Part shown: one piece after another, positions 1 through 10,136 of the stretch | How positions within the stretch are numbered: the stretch's first letter is position 1 | Layout: every line of letters begins with the position of its first letter | Assembly: GCF_001625365.1 (NCBI RefSeq) | Contig: NZ_LJJF01000001.1 | Location: forward strand, 6,738,501 to 6,802,500 | Length of the DNA: 64,000 nt | Direction: 5' to 3' | Origin: Streptomyces sp. MJM8645 | GTDB taxonomy: Bacteria > Actinomycetota > Actinomycetes > Streptomycetales > Streptomycetaceae | Made by a program: the position numbers and the translations under genes | Notes under the pieces: generated by a model | Told to the model about the DNA's origin: nothing | Database searches by the model: none | The model's input: the letters and a program-made list of their open reading frames with translations, nothing else

Positions 1-969
<969 letters not shown>

Positions 970-985
970 CGTCGGTTCCGTGACG

Positions 986-1021
986 GCGGACCGCGGGCTT
1001 CGTGGGGCGCCCGCGGTCCGC
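986..1021 (+). terminator. Hairpin terminator after GH1 gene
   Basis: A perfect 13-bp inverted repeat (gcggaccgcgggc / gcccgcggtccgc) flanks a 10-nt loop, 17 bases after the GH1 stop codon. No U-run follows, as is usual in actinobacteria. Confidence 0.75.
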
Positions 1022-1044
1022 TGGTGTGACTACCGCTGGTGTGA

Positions 1045-1262
1045 CTAGCCGCCCGCCGCCGGGGAGCGGGATGCTTCGGCGGCGGCGTCCGGCTGGTAGA
1101 AGTCGGTGTGTCCTTCGACGTGGAGGTGGGGCAGGCGGCGGTCCAGCCAGCTGGGCAGCCACCAGTCGCATCACGGCCGGTACCAGCAGCAGTCGGACCA
1201 GTGTGGCGTCGATCAGAATGGCCGACCCCATATCCACGCCGTGCTGGACGCCGTGGTGACGT
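1045..1262 (-). pseudogene. MMPL-family transporter, C-terminal remnant with frameshift
   Basis: On the minus strand one frame reads SAILIDATLVRLLLVPAVMRL, the last membrane segment typical of MMPL/RND exporters. A second frame takes over immediately and reads WLPSWLDRRLPHLHVEG to a stop at 1045, which is the normal MMPL tail. About ten residues seem to be missing at the join, so the fragment is frameshifted. Only the last ~70 residues of a ~700-residue protein remain. It is convergent with the GH1 gene and probably represents old flanking sequence cut by later insertions. Confidence 0.72.
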
Positions 1263-1418
1263 CGGACGGCGCCGATACGACATGTCGCTGGCACTGGCCG
1301 GTTCCCCCTGGATCTGCGGTCACGCCGCAACCGATTGCCAGGAAGTGAGTTTTCGTCGGTGGCCCGTGGTGGTATGGACACCCAGTGCGCTTGATCACGG
1401 AGCGCGTTGGGGGTGGGA

Positions 1419-2531
1419 ATGGAAGACCTGTCACAGAGACAGGACCGGCGGGTGAGCGTGGTGACCGTCTCGCAGTACGCCGTCCCGGGCGCGCTCGTGC
1501 CGCCAAACCGGTTCGACCGGCGCACGCCGCTGCAGCAGGTCTGGTTCTGGGAGCCCGACGAGTGGGAACGCTTCACCTGCGAGTGGGTGCGCATGCGGGC
1601 GTTGGATGAGGGCTACCTGGGCACCGAGATCATCGGTGGCAGTAACGACCGGGGCGCCGACGTGGTGGCGTTCTTCACCGAGCGGCGTCTCAACGGGGAG
1701 TGGCACTGCTTCCAGTGCAAGCTCTACCACGAGGAGTTGGTACTCGCCGACGCGCTGCCGGAGATGGTCAAGCCCTTCGTCGCGGCGGTGGAGACCACTA
1801 GGACATTGCCGACGCGCTACACCTTCGTCGCTCCCAGGATTCACCCGAGACTCAAAGACCTGGTGCTGACGCCCGACGAGCTCAAGTCCCGCTTCCTGGC
1901 GTACCTAGGTGGCCGCTCCCAGAGCGTGGCGAAGCTGCCCGCGCAGCTCCTCAGCGCTGTCGTCAAGCTCGCCGAGGCCACCGAGTTCTCCATGTTCTGG
2001 ACCGTCAACCTGGACGAAATGCTGGAGGTCTACAGCAAGTCCCCGCTGTTTGCCGCCCGTTTCAACTACCCGCCTTCCGGAGAACCCGCGAAACTCCCCG
2101 TGCCGCCCGAGCCTGCCGCTGACGAGGCCCGGTTCCTGGAACAACTGGTCGATGTGTACCGGGAGCGGTTCGGGCAGCAGATCGTGACGGTGGACGACGC
2201 TTTCGACCACACCAGGTCAGGAAGCCACCTGCGGCGCCAGCGCGAGGCTTTCTACGCGGCGGAGGCGCTGCGCTTGTACGCCCGCGACAGTGTCCCGGGC
2301 GACTCCTACACGGAGCTGCAGGACGACGTGCTCGCCAACCTGGTGGAGGTGGCGGAAGACGACCACGCATCGGGTTGGCACCGGCTGCGGGCGGTCGTCA
2401 CCCAGGCTGGGAACCTGCAGGTGTCGGGATCAGTCATCGCGTCGTACTTCCAGCAGGTCCAGCGCAAGGGAATGTGCCACCAGTTCGCGAACGACGACAA
2501 GTTGACATGGTGCGACGGAGGAGAGTGGTGA
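1419..2531 (+). CDS. ABC-three-component system effector with Mrr-like nuclease domain
   Basis: Protein of ~370 residues. The N-terminal third looks like a PD-(D/E)XK restriction fold: a GxxDRGADVV strand with Asp81, then FQCKLY with Gln99 and Lys101, the D...QxK pattern of Mrr-like enzymes. The rest is a helical region seen in ABC-3C effectors, thought to couple the nuclease to the ATPase. The next two genes overlap or abut it, giving the effector, middle component, ATPase order of ABC-3C systems. Predicted role: cutting foreign DNA when the ATPase is triggered. The start is uncertain; ATG 1419 has a weak G-rich site, and TTG 1407 or GTG 1461 are possible. About 160 bases upstream of it hold no recognisable gene. 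Confidence 0.8.
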   Translation: MEDLSQRQDRRVSVVTVSQYAVPGALVPPNRFDRRTPLQQVWFWEPDEWERFTCEWVRMRALDEGYLGTEIIGGSNDRGADVVAFFTERRLNGEWHCFQCKLYHEELVLADALPEMVKPFVAAVETTRTLPTRYTFVAPRIHPRLKDLVLTPDELKSRFLAYLGGRSQSVAKLPAQLLSAVVKLAEATEFSMFWTVNLDEMLEVYSKSPLFAARFNYPPSGEPAKLPVPPEPAADEARFLEQLVDVYRERFGQQIVTVDDAFDHTRSGSHLRRQREAFYAAEALRLYARDSVPGDSYTELQDDVLANLVEVAEDDHASGWHRLRAVVTQAGNLQVSGSVIASYFQQVQRKGMCHQFANDDKLTWCDGGEW

Positions 2532-3001
2532 ACGTCCTCAACGGCCCGGTGGAGGTGGGCATGCGGGCCTTGGCTTTGCTCTCCGAGGCCCACCCGGAGG
2601 CGCTCGACCTCGCCGCGCTCGTCGTGCTCGACCACGCGGTCCTGCACAGCGAGCGGTTCGGTGGGCCACCCAGCCTGCTGCCCGAACTGCCCGCTCAGCC
2701 GGGCGAACTCGGTCGCAAACGCGAACTCCTCCATGAGGGCCTGGCCGTCCTGATGCGCGCCGGCCTGGCGTCGATCGATGCCACGACCGAAGGCTTGGTT
2801 TACCGGGCGACCGCCCGCGGCTCCAGCTTCTTGGGGATCTTCGAAGCGCCATACGTCGGCCGACTGTGCGAGAGGGCGACCTGGGCGGTGGAACAGCTCG
2901 CCCCGCACACAGACCCGCTGGCGTCCACGCGGGCCATCACACAGACCTGGCGCGAGCAGTTCGCCGCGAGCGCGCACCACCCCGGGGACGGACATGAATG
3001 A
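2528..3001 (+). CDS. ABC-three-component system middle component
   Basis: Small ~157-residue protein. GTG 2528 overlaps the previous stop codon (GTGA) and has GGAGGAG at 2517-2523. The sequence begins VNVLNGPVEVGMRALALL and contains HSERFGGPPSLLPELP and GELGRKRELL, the pattern of the ABC-3C middle component 2 family as I know it. It is largely helical and probably winged-helix-like. In this family it is thought to bridge the Rad50-like ATPase and the nuclease. It overlaps the ATPase gene downstream, so the three are translationally coupled. Confidence 0.8.
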   Translation: MNVLNGPVEVGMRALALLSEAHPEALDLAALVVLDHAVLHSERFGGPPSLLPELPAQPGELGRKRELLHEGLAVLMRAGLASIDATTEGLVYRATARGSSFLGIFEAPYVGRLCERATWAVEQLAPHTDPLASTRAITQTWREQFAASAHHPGDGHE

Positions 3002-4823
3002 CCTAACGCTGACGCACCTCACCTACGCCGGTTCCAGCCTCCCAGACGCGCAAGTTGCCTTCTCCCCGACCTTCACCTTGGTCTGTGGGGACTCCAATAC
3101 GGGCAAGTCCTTCATCGTCGACTCCATCGACTACATGCTTGGCGGGCACACCACGCCTGCGATCCCGCACGCAGAGGGCTACAGCCAGATCCTGCTCGGG
3201 CTCCTCCTGCCGGACGGCAGCCCGCTCACCCTTGTTCGGGCACCAGGCAGCAACAACGTGCACGTCCACGAAGCCGACCTGAGGGGCCTCGTCCATGCCG
3301 CCCCCGACGCGGTGCTGTCCGTCCGACGGACGAAGAACCGTCGCGACGTCTCCCACTACGTGCTGGACCGGCTCGGCCTGGCGGACGCCTACATCCGTAC
3401 CAACGAGGCGGGGAACACCGAGCACCTCAGGCTCGCCGATCTCACCCACCTGGCGATCGTCACCGATGGACGGATGGTTGACCAGACGCCGCCCTCGCAG
3501 CGGGTTCGGGGCAATGCCGCGAAGACCGCCGCCAGGTCCGTGATGAAGCTCGTCCTCACCGGCGAGGACGAGCCGCCGGCGAGCAAGGTGCCCAACGCCG
3601 CCCAACGCCGCATCCAGAAGGGCAAGATCGCTTTGCTCGATCAACTGGTGATCGACCTGTCGGCCAAGCAGACCACCGAGGAGAACGGGGACCAGCTCCG
3701 GGCACGCCAGGCCCGGTTGGCCATCACCCTGGAGACGGTCACGGCTTCGCTGCGCGAGGCGACAGAGCGGCAGAGTCGGATCGCGGCCGAGCGGACGCAG
3801 CACACCGAAGCCGAGGAAGGACTGGCGGTGCGGCTTGGCGAGGTTCGCGACCTGCTGGGGCGTTTTGACATTCTCCGGCAGCAGTACGAGTCGGACCTCG
3901 CTCGACTGGAGATGGTCGGTGAAGCAGGCAACCTACTCGGCTACTTCCGGGCCGGACGCTGCGTGTTCTGTGGGGCGGAGCCCGAGCGCCAGGAACCCGC
4001 ACACGACAATCACGAGACCACCCACCTGCACGAGGCCGTCACTGCGGAGAGTGCCAAGACCCGGGCCCTCCTGGCGGACCTCCGGCTCACCATCGCCGAC
4101 CTGGAGGAACAGCGGGACGATCTGCTCCGCCGGCAGGAGCGGATGCATATCCGAGGAACCGAACTCGATCGCACGATCCGGATGATCGAGGAGCAACTCC
4201 TCCCGGCGAAGGGCGAGCTCGACCAAGTCCTGACGGAGCGGTCGGAGATCGAGCGCAACCTCGAAGTGCTGGCGCGCATCGGTGAACTCGACGAACATCG
4301 CGCAGAACTAGTCGCCGCCGGAGCTGTGGCCGCCAAACGCGCCGACTCGCTGATTCCCGGCCGGACGGTACGGGTCTTCGACTCCGCACTCCAGCGGATC
4401 CTCGAACGCTGGAACGTACCAGGGACCGAGCACGCAGGATATGACCCTTACGGCGGCGACGTCCGCGCGGGCGGCCAGGCCCGTGCTGACCACGGCCGGG
4501 GGATGCAGGCACTGCTGCGCTCCGCGTTCTCCGCAGCGCTTGCCGAGTACTGCATCGACCGTAGGCTCCCGCACCTGGGGTTCCTCGTGCTGGACTCACC
4601 ATTGGTGACCTACGGGCAGCTCCGTGACGAGGACGAGGCACGCCTGGCCCCGGAGGTCAACGACAGCTTCTACCGGCACTTCCTCCATTCACCGGGACAG
4701 ACGATCATCGTTGAGAACACGCCACCGCCCCCCGACGTCGTCGAGCAGGCCCATGTCGTGATGTTCCGTCGGACTGGTGACGGCCGGCACGGATTCTTCC
4801 CGACAAGGCCAGGACTCTCCTGA
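2994..4823 (+). CDS. ABC-three-component system ATPase, DUF3732-like, with zinc hook
   Basis: Rad50/RecN-like ABC ATPase of 609 residues. ATG 2994 overlaps the stop of the middle component. Walker A is GDSNTGKS at residues 32-39. A long coiled coil spans about 200-460 and is interrupted near 323-326 by CVFC, a Rad50-type zinc-hook CxxC. The C-terminal Walker B region is FLVLDSPLV followed by an FYRHFL...IIVEN segment typical of DUF3732. By analogy with Rad50 the hook should join two ATPases while the heads clamp DNA, which would make this the sensor of the system. No frameshift or missing motif was seen. Confidence 0.87.
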   Translation: MNDLTLTHLTYAGSSLPDAQVAFSPTFTLVCGDSNTGKSFIVDSIDYMLGGHTTPAIPHAEGYSQILLGLLLPDGSPLTLVRAPGSNNVHVHEADLRGLVHAAPDAVLSVRRTKNRRDVSHYVLDRLGLADAYIRTNEAGNTEHLRLADLTHLAIVTDGRMVDQTPPSQRVRGNAAKTAARSVMKLVLTGEDEPPASKVPNAAQRRIQKGKIALLDQLVIDLSAKQTTEENGDQLRARQARLAITLETVTASLREATERQSRIAAERTQHTEAEEGLAVRLGEVRDLLGRFDILRQQYESDLARLEMVGEAGNLLGYFRAGRCVFCGAEPERQEPAHDNHETTHLHEAVTAESAKTRALLADLRLTIADLEEQRDDLLRRQERMHIRGTELDRTIRMIEEQLLPAKGELDQVLTERSEIERNLEVLARIGELDEHRAELVAAGAVAAKRADSLIPGRTVRVFDSALQRILERWNVPGTEHAGYDPYGGDVRAGGQARADHGRGMQALLRSAFSAALAEYCIDRRLPHLGFLVLDSPLVTYGQLRDEDEARLAPEVNDSFYRHFLHSPGQTIIVENTPPPPDVVEQAHVVMFRRTGDGRHGFFPTRPGLS

Positions 4824-4972
4824 GTCTCACGACTGCTTTCCTCCTGAGGTGCTGGGGGTCAAGGGGTTCAGTTCCGCCGCGTCGGCGGCCGGGGCGCCTC
4901 TGCTTCACATTCCTGCTGGGGACGCTGCGAGGCGCAGGCCGGGCGGCAGCGGGGCTGCAGAGGGTCGCGACT

Positions 4973-5103
4973 ACAATGACAGCCTGTTCGATGGGCCGAG
5001 GGCTACCACCAGCGCTTCGGCCTCATCCACGTCGACTTCGCGACGCAGCAGCGCACCCCCAAGGCCTCGTACGCCTGGTACCGAGACCTGATTGCCACTC
5101 ACT
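4973..5103 (+). repeat. GH1 3'-end repeat, copy 2, with attachment-like arm
   Basis: From 4993 the sequence follows the end of the GH1 gene and would still encode AEGYHQRFGLIHVDF and ASYAWYRDLIA, but no start or upstream GH1 body is attached. The preceding ~20 bases (acaatgacagcctgttcgat) are shared with the other copies but not with the GH1 gene at 780-830. The copy lies 150 bp after the ABC-3C ATPase stop and marks the right edge of that module. The 4824-4972 stretch holds nothing I recognise. Confidence 0.85.
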
Positions 5104-5220
5104 GGCTTTATCGGGCTGGGTAGTTGAGATCGATGGCGGCCGTGGCACATGGTGGGACCGGTCCAGGTTGATGAGTGCGCTGGTCGAGCGCGGGCAGGTG
5201 GCCGCGCTCGGCCATAGGGT

Positions 5221-5265
5221 GTGAAGACAGGGTGTTCGATGGTTGAGAAGGCCGTCACCAGCGGT
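5221..5265. repeat. Short dispersed repeat, unit A
   Basis: About 45 bases beginning gtgaagacagggtgttcgat are similar, at roughly three bases in four, to 42855-42901. Both lie ~120 bp downstream of a GH1 3'-end repeat. They may be the worn end of an insertion element or part of the sequence that originally followed the attachment site. The rest of 5104-5369 holds no supported gene. Confidence 0.45.
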
Positions 5266-5369
5266 TTGAGCTGAATCGGATTTTGTAGAGGCCTTGAAGC
5301 CAGGCGTGATCGCCGTGTTGGCCCAGTTGTGGGCCTGTTTCTGCTCGACGCTGCTGGCATCGCGTGGTA

Positions 5370-5735
5370 CAGGTCGATCAGGTCCGGATCGAGGCCCAGC
5401 GGGTCGGGGCTGAGAGAGTGGGCGGTGGCCGGGTCGTAGTACCGGAAGACGTTGCAGTGCGGGCCGGTCTCGGCGTCGTGGAACTGCCTGGGGAAGCACA
5501 GCGGGCAGTCGATGCTCTCGACCGCGTCAGGCAGCGGGTGGCCGCACAGCGCGGTGCGCTGCTGCCAGGCCAGGGCGCCGTGCTCGTCGACCAGTTCGGT
5601 CGGGGCGCCGACTACGTCGGTGACGATGGCGTGGAAGCGGCGGTCGATCTCGTGCTGCGGGGCGTCGGCAATGGGCAGCAGCCAGTCGGTCTGGGTGAGC
5701 GGGCGCTGCCGCGTGAGGGTCCACTCGGCCCCGGC
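5370..5735 (-). pseudogene. RHS-repeat core domain fragment
   Basis: Minus-strand translation gives PLTQTDWLLPIADAPQHEID, then GAPTELVDEHGALAWQQRTALCG, then a YYDPAT...LSPDPLGLDPD end. This is the conserved RHS core that precedes the variable toxin tip of polymorphic toxins. Neither the N-terminal wall-spanning part nor a toxin domain is present. It joins the IS5 fragment directly, so it is a recombination remnant and not a gene. Confidence 0.72.
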
Positions 5736-6003
5736 GGCGTGTTGGTGCGCGCACGATCGTCGAGTCGACCGCGACCACGCGGTCCAAGTCGCCCTCGGCT
5801 TCGGCCAGCGCGAGCAGCGCGGTGAGCGCGCGCTCCCACGTACCGTCCAGTGCCGACCTCCATGGCCGGTTGTGACGCCCTTCCACGACCCCGAACCGCT
5901 CCTGCAGCTCCGTTTACGGCGTCCCGGTCCGGTACTTGAACACGATCGCGTCGATCACCTCCCGATGATCACGCCACCGTCCGCCCGCGCCGAGGCGTAG
6001 GGT
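5736..6003 (-). pseudogene. IS5-family transposase fragment
   Basis: Minus-strand translation gives GRWRDHREVIDAIVFKYRTG, a stop where Trp is expected, then ERFG, DGTWERALTALLALAEAEG and VAVDSTIVRAHQH, the first half of an IS5-type DDE transposase including its first catalytic Asp. The frame is broken by the stop and by a 2-base loss near the end, and the C-terminal half is replaced by RHS sequence. Terminal inverted repeats were not found. It cannot be active. Confidence 0.75.
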
Positions 6004-6072
6004 ACGGCCCCAACGGCTCTGCCCGCGCCTATTGCGCATCAACCAACAATCGAATGATCCGCAGGGAACGGC

Positions 6073-9000
6073 CTACCCCAGAGCCCCAGGCTCCAAGGGG
6101 ACCCACCTCGTCATCGAGTCCCAGGCCTGCAGGACATCCGCCAGGACATCCACCGAGGCCTCGGACTCGGGCCCGACGGTGCTCGCCGTGATGAGCAGCA
6201 TTCCGCCGTACTGCTCCACCAGCGCGATGAACGCCTCGGTCGCCGGAGCGCTCCAGGCCTGCCCGGGCGTTACCACCGCAACCTCGCCGGGGCCGGTGAG
6301 TGCCCAGGCGCGCCCGTCGGAGGACCTGGGCGGCAGCCCGGACCACACCGGTCGCAGGTCGATCAGCTGGGCGCCATCCGACCGGGGCCCGCACGCCGCC
6401 GTCGCTGTCCAGCGGTCCCCGCTGCGGACCAATTGAGCGATCTCGAAAGACGGGTTGACCACGAGGGCGGGAACGCAAAGCGGGCCGAATCCCTCCCCCA
6501 TGGGCACTCCGGCGGTGAATGCCGTCCACCTCATGCCCGCGTCTTTGGCTATCTGGGTCAGGGCTGACTCGTTCCAGTGCGGATACCGGCACAGTCCGAA
6601 GTGGAACAGCCGCGCGTTGGCCGCTATGAAGGTGTCGTCCACATAGAGCGCAGGAACACCGTCGCCCAGGGGGTACCCGCAGTCCTGGCAGTCGCCGGCC
6701 CAGAGCAACTGCATGAGCGAACGGGCTTCCTCCTCTCCGAGTCTGTCCAGGCAGACCTGGCTGAAGGCCAGGTGCCGCAGTCCGGACGAGCCCTCCTCTG
6801 CCTCCAGGACCACCCAGTCCGAGGGGCAGCCACGCTCCTGCGCCCGGCTCCACCATTTCTTCCCCAGCCGGACGTCGCCGAAGGAGTACGCCGTCACACC
6901 GGCCATCAGACAGCCGATCGGATCACCCAGCTCCCCCTGCTCAACCGCTGCGGCGTAGGCACGCGACACGTAGGCATTCGCCGTCTCGTGGTCCTTCCTA
7001 TGTAGGAGGACGCCGGCGTACGAGAGGGCGGCGAGCGGGATCTTGCCGTCGGCAGCAACTCTCAGGGCTTCGACGGCTTCGTCCGACTGCCATTTCGACC
7101 TCAGCCAGTCCGAGTAGTGCAGCGCACTCCCGGGATCTCCGGCCTCGGTACCGCGCTTCCAGAGCGCCACCGCCTCGTCCTGGTCGCCTAGTTTCTCGTG
7201 AACCAGGCCGAGGGCTCCGATCGACATCCGCTCCCCACTCTGGATCGCGCGCTCGTACCACTCCCGGGCCGCTTCCAGATCCCCCCGCATGAAGGAGACG
7301 GCACCCATATTGTGTGCCCCCATGGAGTCGCCCAGAGCGGCAGCGCGCTCGAAGCAGCGGGCGGCGCCGTCATAGTCTTCCTCCTCTGCCAGCAGCGCCC
7401 CCAGATTGATCAGGCCGTCTGGATCGTTTGCCTCCGCGAGGGGACGGAGCACCTCCTTGGCCACCTCCGGCCGGCCCGCCGCCTTGGCGACGGTCGACAC
7501 CAGCACCCGGCGCGTATCGTCCACGACGCGCAGCGTCTCTTCCCACACCTGTTCCGGGAGTTCGTTCGGACGGGCCCGGCGCGCAGCATCGGACACCAGG
7601 TAGTCGAACGGCTTCCACGTTCCGCCCCGGCCCGGCACCAGGGGACTGGTCACGCCCAGCACGATCCGGGACGCCCACTTCCATGCGTCCGCCATGTCCT
7701 CCGGACGCAGCGCTGGACCGCCCGCCAGGTCGAGGAAGTACTCGTGGAGGCGTTCCAGTGAATCCGGTGGCAGCGCACTGTCCACACCCGTGCGGGCAAG
7801 GGCGACTGCAGCCTCGACGAGCGCGGCCCCCCGGGGGTTGCCCCGTACCCGGGAGGCGGCCTTCCACCGCTTGAGGACCTGCGGCCCCGCCGCCAGGTAC
7901 TCCGCCACCCCGTGCGCCCGGTTGGCGCTCAAGGCCGCGACGACGCGCGGGTCCTGGCGTGCCGACGCGGCCTGCCGCTCGTCGTCGGTCCAGATCCGGT
8001 CCAGCGTGAGGTGGTGTGCAGCGCGGATCACCCTGCCCGGCGAGGACGGCAGACGCGGTCCGGTGCCCTGCCAGAGTGACGGCCCGTCCTCCTCATCCGT
8101 GTAGTGCTCGTAGAACTCGGTGCGCAGCGTCGCGAGCACGACCGTGCCCCGGCGGACAAGCTGGTCGAGAAGGGACGGCGTCAGCCCGCCGGACCGCAGG
8201 TAGGTGTGTAGGTCGTCGAGCCACACGACGTTCTCGTAGTCGTTTCCGGAGGACACGCGCAGGAAGGCCAGGTCGGCGTCGGGATCCGGCTTGCAGACCG
8301 ACCGGTCCGGGAGATTGCGGACCATGCCTTCGAACAGGGCCCGCGACTTGCCCGCCGCCGAATCCCCGGTCAGGAGCAGCATGCCGCCGGTCTCCGCCAG
8401 CGCTTCGAGTCGGGCGTCAAGTTGGGCGTCGACGTTGCGCGGCACGTACTGCACCACTTCCGGATGGCCGGCGGCGTCCGACGCGCGATGGACGCCGAAG
8501 GAGATCGGATCGGCGTCGGCGATCCGGAGCCAGTCGCCTTGGCGAGAGGTGGCGGCCTCGCGCACCGTGTGCGCTACCGACCTGTCAATCTCCACCACTT
8601 CCGGCCGCAGCCCTACGGCTGCCTCCATCGCCTGCTGGAACTCGGGGTCGGCCACCACGACCGATATTGGAACGGCTTCCACCCGTGCGTGTGCCCACCG
8701 TCCCGGGTCCCCGGAGACCACGCCGATCAGGAATTCTCCGGCGAAGAGCGCGGCACCCGACATCCCCTGCCAGGGCGATGTGCCGGGAGTGCTGGCCGTC
8801 GGCGGCGGTGTGTGGGAGCTGTCCAGGATGTAGCGGCCGCGTAGGATCGACGAGCCCGGCTTCAGCGTGCCGACGATCTGCTCGGTGTCCGGCCTCGCCC
8901 CGTCCCGCAGTGAGATGAGCGGGTACCCCACGGCTTCGCAGTTCTCCCACGCGGCCAGGCCCGCCGTCCGGCCCCAGCGGACGTCGGAGATCCGGCACGT

Positions 9001-9246
9001 CGTGGCGTCCCTGACCAGGTCGTCGTCCGCTTCGAGTAGGGCCGCGTCGCACGCCTCGTCGTAACGGCGCCACCTGAGGCGGCAGTTGCGCGTCCCCGCC
9101 CCTCCGGGGACGGCGACGCGAGCGGCCCCGTTGTCCCCGTCGAACAGGTGCGCCGAGGTGAGCACCAGGCGGGAGTCCAACAGGAAGCCGCTGCCCTGCC
9201 GCGCTCCCTGGACGATGGCGATGCGTTCGACGGACCGGACGCTCAT
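6073..9246 (-). CDS. Trypsin-like protease / NTPase / Sel1-TPR repeat conflict protein
   Basis: Large 1057-residue cytosolic protein. Residues 1-200 form a chymotrypsin-fold domain with an apparent catalytic triad: His33 (TSAHLF), Asp67 (CDAALL), Ser163 (GMSGAAL). A STAND/AAA-like NTPase follows, with Walker A GDSAAGKS at 294-301 and VVWLDDLH near 340-347. About 600-830 hold Sel1/TPR-like helical repeats (LGALLAEEEDYDGAARCFERA and related). The last ~200 residues are unclassified. The family plan, protease plus NTPase plus ligand-binding repeats, is that of bacterial NLR-like immune sensors in which signal binding unleashes proteolysis. It overlaps its trypco2 partner by ATGA, so they are coupled. 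The substrate is unknown. Confidence 0.85.
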   Translation of the reverse strand: MSVRSVERIAIVQGARQGSGFLLDSRLVLTSAHLFDGDNGAARVAVPGGAGTRNCRLRWRRYDEACDAALLEADDDLVRDATTCRISDVRWGRTAGLAAWENCEAVGYPLISLRDGARPDTEQIVGTLKPGSSILRGRYILDSSHTPPPTASTPGTSPWQGMSGAALFAGEFLIGVVSGDPGRWAHARVEAVPISVVVADPEFQQAMEAAVGLRPEVVEIDRSVAHTVREAATSRQGDWLRIADADPISFGVHRASDAAGHPEVVQYVPRNVDAQLDARLEALAETGGMLLLTGDSAAGKSRALFEGMVRNLPDRSVCKPDPDADLAFLRVSSGNDYENVVWLDDLHTYLRSGGLTPSLLDQLVRRGTVVLATLRTEFYEHYTDEEDGPSLWQGTGPRLPSSPGRVIRAAHHLTLDRIWTDDERQAASARQDPRVVAALSANRAHGVAEYLAAGPQVLKRWKAASRVRGNPRGAALVEAAVALARTGVDSALPPDSLERLHEYFLDLAGGPALRPEDMADAWKWASRIVLGVTSPLVPGRGGTWKPFDYLVSDAARRARPNELPEQVWEETLRVVDDTRRVLVSTVAKAAGRPEVAKEVLRPLAEANDPDGLINLGALLAEEEDYDGAARCFERAAALGDSMGAHNMGAVSFMRGDLEAAREWYERAIQSGERMSIGALGLVHEKLGDQDEAVALWKRGTEAGDPGSALHYSDWLRSKWQSDEAVEALRVAADGKIPLAALSYAGVLLHRKDHETANAYVSRAYAAAVEQGELGDPIGCLMAGVTAYSFGDVRLGKKWWSRAQERGCPSDWVVLEAEEGSSGLRHLAFSQVCLDRLGEEEARSLMQLLWAGDCQDCGYPLGDGVPALYVDDTFIAANARLFHFGLCRYPHWNESALTQIAKDAGMRWTAFTAGVPMGEGFGPLCVPALVVNPSFEIAQLVRSGDRWTATAACGPRSDGAQLIDLRPVWSGLPPRSSDGRAWALTGPGEVAVVTPGQAWSAPATEAFIALVEQYGGMLLITASTVGPESEASVDVLADVLQAWDSMTRWVPLEPGALG

Positions 9247-9593
9247 CCGCCGCGCAGCCCGGACGGATGCTCGAAGTCACCCAGGTCGACAGCGGCCTGA
9301 CTGCCGATCTCGATCGGCCCGCCGAGGGCCGAGTCCGTCGGCTTCAACTTCACGGACACCTTGTGGACGGCGTTCTGCGCGACCCCCACCTGGGCGTCGC
9401 CGGAGACCACCCATGCCTTGAACCCCGCCTTGGCCGTCGCGTCGCGTCGCAGCTCGACCGAGAAGTCCAGCGTGATCTCGTTGACCTCGAACTTGATGCG
9501 CTGACCGTCCGCAGCGTCCGCGGCGGCCATCAATTGGTCCCGCAGACCTTGCACGGCCTCGGTGAGTTCCACGTTCTCCAACGGATCGCGCAT
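9243..9593 (-). CDS. Trypsin-co-occurring domain (trypco2-like) protein
   Basis: 116-residue protein, first gene of the two-gene minus-strand operon. ATG 9593 follows GGGGGAG at an 8-base spacing. The sequence (VELTEAVQGLRDQL, then FEVNEITLDFSVELRRDATAKAGFKAWVVSG) matches the trypco2 pattern, a small beta-rich domain found beside trypsin-NTPase genes. It is proposed to regulate the protease or act as its partner. It ends in the ATGA overlap with the protease gene. Identification rests on sequence pattern plus this neighbour. Confidence 0.82.
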   Translation of the reverse strand: MRDPLENVELTEAVQGLRDQLMAAADAADGQRIKFEVNEITLDFSVELRRDATAKAGFKAWVVSGDAQVGVAQNAVHKVSVKLKPTDSALGGPIEIGSQAAVDLGDFEHPSGLRGG

Positions 9594-9764
9594 GTCTCCG
9601 ACTCCCCCGTCCGGCCCGCCGTCAACCGCTATCCTTATCACATCGCCCCTGGCGCGAACGGGTGATCCGAACAACGCCGCCGAACGCACCGGAGTGCGGT
9701 GGGGCGTGTCGAGCACCATCGATGCGCCCATGACACGGCCCACCGCACAGCTACCGGCGCCAGC

Positions 9765-9950
9765 TCAGCGCTCGTGGCCCTGCGGCTTCAGTGGCGTCAG
9801 CGGCCACTCCGGGGCGGGCAGGCGGGCGCGGGCGTAGCCATGGACTTCGCCGAAGCGGGTGCCGGACTGCCAGTCGGCGCGGGTCTGGGCGATCCCCTCG
9901 TTGGTGCGGCCGATGAAGTTCCACCACGTGGCGATCTGATGATCGTGACT
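9765..9950 (-). pseudogene. Pirin-like protein, C-terminal fragment
   Basis: Minus-strand translation gives IATWWNFIGRTNEGI, then RADWQSGTRFGEVHGY and RLPAPEWPLTPLKPQGHER to a stop. This is the C-terminal cupin end of pirin-type proteins (WNFVGR, ARADW, RLPAP). The N-terminal cupin with its metal-binding His residues is missing. It is a remnant that faces the GH1 5' fragment. 9594-9764 and 9951-10136 hold only upstream sequence of the flanking genes as far as I can see. Confidence 0.75.
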
Positions 9951-10136
9951 CTGGTTCTGGGGTTGCGATGGCGAACCTGTGGTCGGTGTGGCCGGGTGGG
10001 GTGATCGGTGCGGCGGCCCCTGAGGGCCAGGCCCTTGCGGGCTATATGGCACTCGGCTCTGGATTTGGGCCGCCGGCTCGCCTTGAAATGAGCCCTGCTC
10101 GCATTTGTGGCTCGTGTTGTTTAAAGGGATTCATCC

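Noticed and set aside
9699..10004. Plus-strand frame across the pirin region
   Set aside because: The minus strand carries recognisable pirin residues; the plus frame has no family features.
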